From Siphonodentalium dalli (Eukaryota > Mollusca > Scaphopoda > Gadilida > Siphonodentaliidae), in NCBI GenBank assembly GCA_032622095.1, contig CP136066.1:156759152-156823151 (forward strand): a DNA stretch of 64,000 nt, read 5' to 3'. Position numbers and translations under genes: made by a program. The notes under the pieces were generated by a model, which worked only from the letters and a program-made list of their open reading frames with translations, did not search any database and was not told where the DNA came from. How positions within the stretch are numbered: position 1 is the stretch's first letter; the number at the start of each line of letters is the position of its first letter. This document shows, piece after piece, positions 36,201-48,200 of the stretch.

Positions 36201-39200
36201 TAATTGTATTGTGAAATGAAATGCATGAACATCTCATGATGGATAATAGCCAAACACATAGACCTGGTATATCTGATAGTTTCTGTATTATTGCAGGAGT
36301 TAAGGGGCATCGATGCCAGTACCTAAAACGCTCAAGTGAAACAACAAAGTGGCTAGATAATTGGTATGAATTTTCAATAATATACGCACAATGGCCTAAC
36401 TTGACAGCTGCTCTGTTTAAATGTGGAACAATAAAGGTCAAACTAATATGGTTTCAATAAAAAATTACCAGCATCCATAAAATATTAGGTACCAAGAATA
36501 CCACAAAAAAACTTATTTCTGCAATAAAGAAACAAACTATAAAACACCTGTTATTGGATTGTCACCTAACAAATATTCTGAGAAGAGCTGCTTAATACAA
36601 TACATATAAATGTAAGAGATCAAACTCTTATTTGGAATCTCGACAAAAGTGCATTAAATTTTTCCGCCAAGGAGAAGCCCTCAACTGAACTATATGGATT
36701 ACGTCTCCGGCCTTGTGTCAATCAGGAGGGTTAAAATTTTATTGCTGTGCCGACCCCACTCACACCCGTGTCCAGATTAGTCTCGCATGAATACACCCGC
36801 ATTCTATCTATTGTCTAGTCAGTTTTTATTCCTCCTCGCCAGGACAGGATCGTTTCTATTTTCTCAAGGTTGTATCTTTCTGTGTTGCGAGTTTATCGAC
36901 TCAATATTTATTGTTGATTTTACAAACTTGCAATTTATTGTACCCGATAGTTAATTAATATTTCTCACATCCGAAACGGGAACTTTTTTCGTTTCACTGT
37001 ATCCGTAATTTGTTTCCGTGTTTTCTGTTTTCCTCAAGACGGCTTTATCTTCCAACAATTGGAATTAAGATGGCCATCTTGACAATGACTAAAGAAGCAC
37101 ATAGCTTACTTGTGGCAAAACCACATAGTGCATATTGTGCCACACATACGGCGTGATGACTATCATGACTTACAATTGAGGACGCAATGTAGTACGGTAT
37201 GCGATATCTCCTAATTTCGTGCTACACGTGTTTCACTTTACATAAGTTTCCGTCGACCCGCTTCGGTTATTTCGTAAGTTCCGTTGCTTTGTATCCTAAT
37301 GTATACTGCCAAATCATACATGGCACTGCTCTGTTAATTCGCAGAAAGTTGCACAGGACAGCCATATCCTCCTTTGTAATAATTTACATGAATAAATACG
37401 AAAGATAGTGCTTGTTATCACTATCAGATGACAATTCACATTTCTTTCGACTGAGCGATCTGTAACATTGTTTTAACGATCAATACCTGCGAATCTACGC
37501 CCGCCAGTATGTATGAGCGCGTGGTCTTGTTAGACACATGGCAAATGTAATAACACATTACATCGACTTCAAGGTATTTAGAAAATTCTGCCTTGTCTAT
37601 CACGATTAAATATCATATAACACTCCGTAACAGGGGGATGGTATTCGTTATCACATATATAACCACACTTCAAATTGTTGTGTTGTCTGACGTTCTAAAT
37701 ATTGTGTTGCATTCTTTACATCCATGTATGTACAGTTTGGGTTACTACGAACTATTGTTCACCAACTGCAATGAAGTGAAAACTTTGTAGCCTGACACTA
37801 AGCCATCTTACCGTAGGCTCTAATATGCCTCGGCATGGGCGAGCTTGCTATAATGTATTGCACGCCGTAATAGTTCCATACATTGTACATGACAATCATA
37901 TGGTATCAGGGCCTCATGTATGCTGTCAGAACTGACTACTAGTATGCTTACATATGGTGAACAGTTTTCATCCCAATACTGACATACTTTGCAGTTTCAT
38001 CAGTGAATGATAACGGCAAACAGCGAAATAGAAAGAATACATATTGTCACGTGCTCCAGATTCACTGCCAATAGTCTTTCCAGTAGCAACCATCACTTGG
38101 CTCACTAACTTCTATTTCCACATATATCAAAACGATATTCTGCCAAATAGCTTTCACTCGTGTATGATGCGCAGTTACATGCAACACATTTATATTGCGC
38201 AGAATATCAGAAAGGACTGCATTTGTATTGTTACATGTCTAAAGCGAGCTTACATGCGCAGCGTTTATATTGCGCACATCTACTGCCAATATATTTCCGA
38301 AACCGGCCAAGACATGGCTCTTCGTCTATTGTCACATATCCACTGATTATGTGACAAAACGATTCGATACAATCATGACGAAAATGAAGGCATTCGTATC
38401 TTCACGTCCGCTGTAAGCGCACTTTCCTAACGGAAACCGCCTAGTTCTTGCCTATGTGCATTCGGAACTCATCGTCCTCATATACGAGAAAAGACAGTAT
38501 CTTACCTGTCATAGCAGGTAAGATCACGTGGCCAGGGGTATAACGTGATTTTATATTAACCTTACTTTATACTCAATAACCTAGGTTGTATTGTGTTATG
38601 TATATTAACCTTGCTTTGTTATAACTAACAGCATGTCTTGCAGTCGAACATGATTCGAATTTGATGGCCACACACCGTGCAGGTTGCTCATTCACGGGTG
38701 TATTACTTGTTATAGTTGGGTAAGGGCATATTAGTCAATGATTACCTACTTTGAGCAACCGTACCAGTCTTTACCTCGGGCAGGACCAGTTCTGGCCCCC
38801 CAGGTCCTGCTACGGCAGTGTGAACCAATGGTAGGCGGGTGCTGCAAGTGGTTGATTCGGGAAACCAATCTTCATGGGCGATTGCTCCGGCACCTTTCTC
38901 TCAGGTGCCTAATGGTAGTGGCAATACGATTATTAAATTTCGAAAAAACTCACATCGATATACTATTATTCCACATAGAGTGAAATTTCCATCAGTATTT
39001 TGATTTCGGCCTGGATTCCTGCCACGAAGATCTGTTTATAGGCCACCACAATTATTGGGCACCTGGGAGTAGCCTTTGGCGGCTGTTCTGGGTGGGGAAG
39101 ACTCGTTGTCACGTGACGCTCTTGCTCTCATAGACATAGCGCACCAGCCAAATGGCCTTCTGACTCTTCCCCATGGTGCAGTGGCCCACATCATTACAAG

Positions 39201-42200
39201 ATGGGGTCCAGTCGATCCCCTGGAATCGTAATACCTTCGGGATACATTCGGGCCTGCTCCTCCGCCGTCATGTGATCATAGTGGTATGTCATCGACATTT
39301 ATTTCAGTTTGGTCAGGACCACCTGCATTTGGGGGATTCCATGGAAGGGGCTTCCTCTGATCAAATGGCTCATCAGAACTTATTCCCTCTGGCCTTGGGG
39401 GCGCAGCTTGATGATGCCCCAGAATTTGAGGGGGTGACCTTGGACAGGACATAGCTACTTATCCCAAATGCAAGAGCATTTGTCTTGCGTCGAACCATTT
39501 CAGAGTAGGCCTCTTCCACAGTCTGGTATCCCAACCTGATGCAGCCAATTCTGTTGGCTGGCGTCGATCTTGACATGCTTCTCTGCATCGCGTGGCGTCG
39601 GCAGGTTTGACGACGATGAGCAAGAATCGCGGGTCGACAGTGGGTCACCAGGCACACTGTCGGACGAGGATTCTGATGTTCCGCTGGTAAGTGATTTTGT
39701 ACAGGATGAGGATACAGGTTGATATCTTATATTGCTTCATTTAATTCAACAATTTGCAAGTACAAGTATTTATCTCAGTCAGGAAAGATCCAGCACTGTA
39801 GCCTTTGGAGGATGTTCTGGGTGGGGAAGTGAAGAGTTGTTGCGTGCCTCCAAGAGCTGCTCCAGCCTTCTGCCTCTTCCCCACGGTGCAGTGGCCCACA
39901 TCTCCACAGATGGGGTCCAGCCACTCCCCTGGAATCGTACACCTTCGGGATACCTCTAGGCCACTCCTCCACCGGTAGGCTGAATGTTCTGGGTGGGGAA
40001 GACTTGTTGTTGCGTGCCTCCAAGTGCTGCACCAACCAACCTTCTAACTCTTCCCCATGGTGCAGTGGCCCACATCTCCACAAGATGGGGTCCAATCCCC
40101 TGGAATCGTAATACCTTAGGGATACCTCCAGACCACTCCTTCACCGGTAGGAAAGAAAGGCTGAATGATCTGGGTGGGGAAGACTTGTTGCGTGCCTCCA
40201 AGAGCTGCACCAACCAGCCTTCTATCTCTTCCCCACGGTGCAGTGGCCCACATCTCCACACGGTGGGGTCCAATCTCCTGGAATCGTAATACCTTCGGGA
40301 TACCTCCAGGCCACTCCTTCACCGGTCATTTTGCAATTTTGATCATTCTGCTACATTTGATCATTTCGAAATGTACCGACACTCGTTATGTGCGCCATCA
40401 TAGATCACTGATGCTTCTATGCTTGTTCATCAAGTCCTCAGTGGTGTTCTCTAATCCCATATATACTGGTATGCAATGATACCTTGGATCATGATGGCGT
40501 TCCCTGCTCTCTACATTATACGAGGCTGGAGTACAGATGTGTGGCATGATATAATGAAACCTCATACCTCGCTATGATATCTGCAGCATATCATTTTTAT
40601 ATCTGGTTTGTGTATCACAGGGAGCAATTTACTTTCGATATCTGATTAGCAAATAATCTCACATTGACATGATTAGATAGCATTTTTATAACATCATACA
40701 TGTATAAAAAATTCCTCGCTATTACCGGTATCCACATTTCAGTGGCAAATCGCGATGCGATTCCAGTTAATTTGCTCCCTGGTGTATCATAAGCATTCTG
40801 ATATCTTATGGCATACACAATGGCTGCATGTGACATCAGTTCATAATGTGAACTGTCGAGAGAGCGAAGAAGATAACAAAGAGAATAGGATGCAGCAAAG
40901 TTATACTTGCTCGGTTGTCTCGCTAGCATGAATTATATGGCACTACCTGGGATGTTTATTCCAAAAACAAGGGGGGGGGGGGTACACATTTGAGCAATGT
41001 CGTAATCTGAATTGGGAGCTCTTTCACGTAACATAATCATATCTGATTCATGACTAAATCACATTTACATGAATCCTGTTTCGGAAGAGTACATTCCCAT
41101 CGAATTTGGATATTAATTAACTTTATTGCTCGTGCCTCCTCCTGGGCTGGCATTCTAATCCATATAGTTCAGTTGAGGGCTTCTCCTTGGCGGAAAAATA
41201 TAATATTTATAAATAATATTACTTTTTCCTTAAGGGAAGCCCGAAACTGAACTATCATAGATCCCTCCCATGGTGGTGCCATTCCCAACCCCGCGACTCG
41301 CAAATCTCATGATTAAGTCGGAAATAAAAAACTGACTAGACAATAGATAGAATGCGGGTGTATTCATGCGAGACTAATCTGGACACGGGTGTGAGTGGGG
41401 TCGGCACAGCAATAAAATTTTAACCCTCCTGATTGACACAAGGCCGGAGACGTAATCCATATAGTTCAGTTTCGGGCTTCCCTTAAGGAAAAAGTAATAT
41501 TATTTATAAATATTATATTTCACGCAAATTTTTATATAATATTGTTTATTTCGCTGTAAATCCACTACCCTAATAAACCTACTTTTAGAGTGTTCATCAG
41601 TTCTGCAAACAGTTACTCAAAAGAATATTATATAATATTCCAACATGTTGAAAATAAAAATAGGTATGCAGATTGATGGGATATACTGAAACCTATATGT
41701 GGATCTGACAAAATAGAGAGCTCACCGTGGGCCACCATTGCCACACACTCTGCCGACTAAAATTTCTTTCCTCTGTCTCACACCCCCCCTTTGAATCCCG
41801 AAATGACACTATTATAAATTGTATCACTGTTCCTTCCATGTAATATGTCAAAAACTATACAAACAATCCATAGTATCCAGACGAACACAATTCTGAAAAG
41901 TGTAGATATGTCAATTTCACAAGTGACAACCATAAATGAGATCAGAACCATAATCATCAAAAATATTGAACAACAAATACATCAAGAACTATTAGGCTAA
42001 TAATGCTATCTTACTTTCAGAAATAGAAAGAGCTCTTTCCATCAATGTATCACATTATTATAATCAATAAATTTGAAAAATGATCAAGGAAATATGGGTT
42101 GATACAAAAATCGGACTTGGCACTGAAAGGGTTAAACATATAAAAAAAATGTCTGTCTCTGTCTAACAACTTAGAAATGAATCTACTTTCAGGTCTTTCA

Positions 42201-45200
42201 TTTTTTCACCAGATGTGCCTATTCGACTTGACTATCAGGGCAAATATCTTGCATCAGATGAGGTTAGTTCACCGTTATATAGCTTAACCCTTTCCATACT
42301 AAATACTAATTGACAAGTAGTTATCCCTTAGGAAATATTCAGATAATACGTTCAACATAACGACCAACTTATCATCTAAACATTTCCCTCCAAAAAATAT
42401 GACTCCTTCTGTATTTGTATTATCTGCCGTCTGCTTATTTTTTCTGAAACCCCTCCAGATGAATAGACCATTCCAATGTATCCTGTTATAACTGATTGGG
42501 TGAATCCATTTAGTATAGAAAGGGTTATATTGATGTAAAACACTCTACTGGTATGTTCAGATTCTCAGAATGAATAATCACACTTGAAGTATTTATTTTT
42601 ATAACGTTGTATATAGATTAGAATTTACTATATGCTCAACAGTTGATTTATCAAAAAAATCACAGTTAAATAGACTTTGATACCCCCCCCCCGAAGGCAT
42701 GGAATACCTTGAAATTGCACAAGGAAGCCTTGAAAAGCCTATAATTCTGAGATAAGATGGGTGCTTCAAGCAAGCGTAATTTAATTTCGCGCTAATTTTC
42801 TGGGTTTACAGTAATGCTCCCTGACTGTTGCAATTTTTAATAAACGACATTGTCTTTGGTCATCTCTTCTACGTTGGTAGGTTCTGCTGTGTGCTCTACC
42901 CATCAAGAGAATCCTTGTATAGGTGCTATTTGCACATGTAAATTTTCGATAGCAAAAATGTTGAAATCTTCTTTCATTTATTGTGGGGATATACAACATT
43001 GAGCTTGTCAATTCATATGTTCATTCTTCTATCTATTCTTTTGTCTGTTTGCCTTAACCCTTTCATGAAGCTCATGATGGGAGCTGCACTGGTGCAGCAT
43101 TAAAGATCATAATTTTGCTCAAAGTAGTTATTTTTACAAATAATATATAAAAATTAACAACACACGCCATCATTCTTATATATTAATTAAATTCAGTGAC
43201 TCTTGATGGCAAAATTATTTTTTTTAGTTTATCGACAACAGTTGCGTCCCGAATCGAGATGTAAATATTTACAATTAAGTGTAGTTCAGACGATGTCTTC
43301 TATGGTGTGGTATGGTCGATTTGCTTGAGATTTTTGGCGATGTTAGTAGAATGCTACTTCCTCTAGTTGGCATAGCGCCTGAATACTAACTTATCAGTTT
43401 CACGCACGCGAACAAGTCCATAATATGTCTTTAAAGAAGAGAGAGAGAAAAAGTGTGATAAAATCTTGTGTCTGTCTAGCTCATCTTCCTGTTATATTTG
43501 TTTCCTCAATAAAAATTAAAAAACAAAAAATATTTCAAGGCTTCATTACATGATTTATAGATAAATTTATGTATCATATGTATGAAAATTAAAGGATTCT
43601 ACATATTTCCTTCACAGGGTCCTATTGTTGGCTTGGTTGTTGGTCTTGCGCAACTCAACTGTTCTGAGCTCACGCTTAAAAGAATCAACTGTAAAAGCGG
43701 GTATGTCTTGTCAAAAATCTTTGTATTACAATGTGTCTCCCTAAAATTTATCCCAGGGTATTTTGCAATCATCAGATTTCAGATTCATGGCTCTCATCTT
43801 CTTTACATTAACCTTTTATTAGCTCAACTTGACGAAGTAAAGTTAGAGCTATTACCATGGGTTGGCTTCCGTCGTAGGTCCTTGCGTCCATCAACAATTT
43901 CCGTTAGCACACCCTACAGGTCACATCTCTCATCCGATCATCACCAAACTCCATGTGGATCTGCAGGGTGACCTCTAGATGTGAGCCTCCTATTTTTACC
44001 AAAATTTGTTAAAACATGTTGCCGCCAGCAGCCATCTTGGATTTCAAATTTGAATCCATCGTCGACACCCGGCAGACCAACTCTCACATCCGATCGTCAT
44101 CAAACTTGATATGGATCTTCGAGGTGACCTCTAGATGGGAGCCTCCTATTTTGACAGAAATTCATTGAAAACATGGCCGCCAGCAGCCATCTTGGATTTT
44201 AATCTTTGTATGACTAAATCCTTTGGGACACCCTACAGACCACATCCCTCATCCGCTCATCATCAAACTTCATATGGATCTACGTGCTGACCTCTAGATG
44301 GGAGCCATACAAAATTTCCAATTTTCATTGAAAAACATGGCCAGTTGGGCCATCTTGGATTTGACTATTTGTATGACTAAATCTTTTGGCACACCCTACA
44401 GGCCACCTCCCACATCCGATCATCACCAAACTTCATATGAATCTTCGGGGTGACCTATAGATGAGAACCTCTTATTTTGACCGAAATTCGTTAAAAACAT
44501 GGCTGGCAGCTGCCATCTTGGATTTCAAATTTGATCCATTGAAACACCCTGCAGCCCACATACAGTATTCTGTATAATTATACCCTTTTAATTTTCAACA
44601 TTAAAGACCCTGTGCCAGTGCATTCTCTTATATATGAGTCTCCCATAGGGAACCTCGCATATATAAGAGAATGCACTGGCTTACATGATCAAGGTAAATA
44701 TTGTTAGGCCAATGCATTCTCTTATATGCGAGGCGCCCTATGGGAAACTCGCATATACAAGAGAATGCATTGGCACAGGGTTTTCGCAAACATTCAGGAA
44801 GCTCCAGTCATGGAAAGTTTAAATAAATATCTCATTTTCCCATAAGAAAATCAAGATTTCTATTTTTACATTAACAGTTTGCTTGGAGTGAACAAACTTG
44901 TTGCCTACACACTGACAGAATGGTTAGAAGACATGAAAAAGAACCAACTTCGAAGCATTCTAGGTGGTGTTGGACCAATGCATTCCCTGGTACAACTGGG
45001 TATGTCTATTTAGTCAGTCGGAAAATATAGAAGCATATTGGATTACATCCAGTTTTAAAGGGGGACTGTACACTAAATCCACCCATTCATGGGACCATCT
45101 CCTTTTATACTCATTCATTCAAATGTTGCATATATGCTGTTGAGTATAAAAGGAGATGATCCTGTAAATGACCGGATTTAGTGTACAGTCCCCCTTTAAG

Positions 45201-48200
45201 ACTGGATGAGAAAACGGAAATTTCTGAGTTAATCCACGCTTGGTATTGTGTTGAAAATTGCATGAAAAACCACAGCCCTGACACGTTTATTTTATTGTTA
45301 CATAATTAATTGGCTGCTAAACTAGAGGACCATGTTGTAAACAAAATGCTCAAGTTTTGCTTTGTATGCTAAATTTTTTGTAAATGTACAAAAAATATAA
45401 AAGTCTAAAATAAACATCATCACTGGGAAGAACATGGTTAAATAGATAAACTTTGTTCTTACAGTAATGCCCTAAATAATCGACTCCTTAACCACAGAAG
45501 AATTATAGGTAATTTTTCAGGATTTAGTCAGAAATATGGTTTGTTGAGAGCTTTCCGATGAATGGCAACAAGCCATATTTCCGACTAAATCCTGAAAAGT
45601 TACCCATAATTCTGCTGTTGTTAAGAAGTCGATTATTTAGGGCATTACTGTATATATATTATTGATAGTTGTTATCCAATAACGAAATTTCACGTGTTGA
45701 AACCATTGTTATGTAAACAAAACTGCTACAGTGATTTTGTCAATAAACATTGCTAATAGTGGACATAGTATATTTGTAATTACAAATGTGTTGGTCTGAA
45801 TATGATTACTGGTATTATTATCTGAACATTTCCTATGGGATAACTACTCATTAATGATGCTTTGGTATAGAAAGGGTTAACTTGCATAGTTAGTCTGATT
45901 ATTTGCCAAGATGCCAGTGGAGTCACCGGTATTTGTACATCCTCCCAATATATTCTCCAAGACCTTCTCTGGTGCTGCGACCACAGCCATACTGAAAATA
46001 TTCACTGATCAAGTTAATTCATATTCGTTTTGACTAAAACCTTTATAACACATACACTAGCTGTTGCATAAGTTAAATTGCTATTTACTGCCATCTACGC
46101 AATGAATTCAATGAAAGTCCAGGACGTAAACAATGCCTTCTACACAATGAACTCAATCAAAGTCCAGGACGTAAACAATTTGAAAAGGTATGACTTCAGT
46201 TATTTTACTACCATAATCTATGTTCTAAGTATTTTTGTAAGTGGTCCATGAAAATTCTAGCATTGAAAGTTCTGGAAAAGTCCTTGAGTTTGATCATGAT
46301 CAAAGTTTCTGAATTTTTTGTCATGTTTATTTGCAGCTCAGGGCATTAAGGATCTGTTCTGGCTGCCTGTAGATCAGTATAGGAAGGATGGTCGTGTGTT
46401 CCGAGGAATCCAACGAGGAGCGACATCGTTTACCACATGTACAGCCATGGCATTCCTAGAACTGACCAATCGGCTTGTTCAAACTGTCCAGGTGAAAATA
46501 TCAGTGTTAATAATGGATTAATATACTTTCTATTAGTGGATGATATAAATTATTGTGGGAAGATCATTAATGTTGAGTTTCAACCTCTTCAATGAGTATG
46601 GACCTATTTCAGTGAAGTCAAGTATTATTAATTCTGAGCACTCAAAATTGAGTGTCTGAGAATGAGTGTATTTCAAAGATTTAAACTTCTAGTTGCTATA
46701 CAGAGGATTGGGTAATTGTAATTGAATGTAATAAATAAATTTTTCTCAGGTAATTGAGAATAATTTGTAATTGGGCTCTGTTACTTGAAATAATAGACCA
46801 TACCAATGTATACTTATATAATTGGGTGGAAGATTCAATTTAGTATAGAAAGGGGTTATATATATTTATATAGCTATATTATAGTATATTTCCTATGTTT
46901 AATAATAATGTCTTTGATGAATATGGGACTAAAACCAAATAAATATTCCGATGTTTTCTCGTTTTATTGCACATCCATTGGTTTATGTTTGCGAAATACA
47001 TAAGATTTCAAAACAATCAATAAAACAATTTGTATTGTCCTTGAACAATACAAACCGATTATGTTGACAACGTCATTGGCGACGTCAATTTTAAAGACAT
47101 ATTATGGACTTGTTCAGGTGGGAGAAAGTGATAAGTTAGTACCCAGGTGCTATTCCAACTGGAGGATTATAGCATTCTACTAACATCGCCAAAAATTACA
47201 AGTAAATCGACCATACCACTCCATACAAAACATCGTCCGAACTACGCTCAATTGTAAATATCTACTTCTAGATTCGGGATGCAATAACTGCCGATAAATT
47301 AACGAAAACAATTTTGCCATCGGGAGTCACTGCATTTATATTAATTTATAAAAATGGCGATGTGTGTTGTCAATTTGGATAATATATGTGCAAACATTAT
47401 TCTCCACTTCTATTTAATCACCCTACCTTATAGTGTTTCACATCACTTTAACAGAAAATATATTGACTAAATTATGAGGTATAGTCTACATAAATCACAT
47501 GTTTGTTTAATTAAATAAAACAATATCGACCTAGATTTTAGTGTATTTCATGCTACAATCTGCAGGGTGTGTAATAAACATAGAACACCACAATTAAGGT
47601 GCTGCGAGGTCAAACTAGAAACTCCATTTCTCGTTTTACTAACGCATCACAACAAACTTGTGCAGTAATGTTATCCAGTTCCCACATTTGTGTCATTCTC
47701 TCTCTATTCATTGCAAACTTTGTTTTATCACATAATTAACCCACAAAACCAGCATCATAATTATTGGTGATACACACATATAATATTAGTGCGTGCAATG
47801 ACTTCACGCCATTATTTAAATGACTTGCGATCACTGCAGTTTATTATTGTTGTTTTCGATGAATATTTCACGTTTATTTGATAATGTGATAAAAGGTATC
47901 TCAAACTCGTTCTATTTTATACGTAATTTACTAAACTCGTCCACTAAATTCTATTTGAGCCTCGGTAAACCTCAGCTCAAATCGATTTTAGTGAACTCGG
48001 TTAATAAATTCCATATAAAATAGAAACTCATGTGAGATCCTCTATTTTCAGTATGCTGCTGAGATGACATATGATATGTTAGCTCCTGGTCCAAGTGCTC
48101 AACAAAAACGGAAGACGAGGCGACATGGCCGCGGAAGACATCCAGCGGACTTCAGAGAAGGCGTCACTAACGCATATGTCGTCCTGAGGGAGGTCTGTAA

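Larger units (their letters stand above)
36659..41517 (+). mobile_element. DIRS-like element A
   Basis: 4.86 kb. Left terminus TTTTTCCGCCAAGGAGAAGC-CCTCAACTGAACTATATGG. The inverted repeats of about 150 bp (36675-36830 and 41322-41475) contain GGCCGGAGACGTAATCC, GCACAGCAATAAAATTTTAA and AGACTAATCTGGACACGGG. The unequal terminal tails are both represented, as complements, in the internal region at 41158-41256. Flanking DNA shows no target duplication. No reverse transcriptase or recombinase is recognisable. A tandem array fills 39070-40327. Confidence 0.75.

Noticed and set aside
39373-40479. Seven frames of about 100 codons on both strands
   Set aside because: They repeat the translation of the 180 bp units of element A in different frames (WRCGPLHRGEE, SFTG, NRNTFGIP). 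No single frame is favoured.
36681-41517. Element A as an LTR retrotransposon
   Set aside because: The long repeats are inverted, not direct, there is no TG...CA border, and no short target duplication is present.
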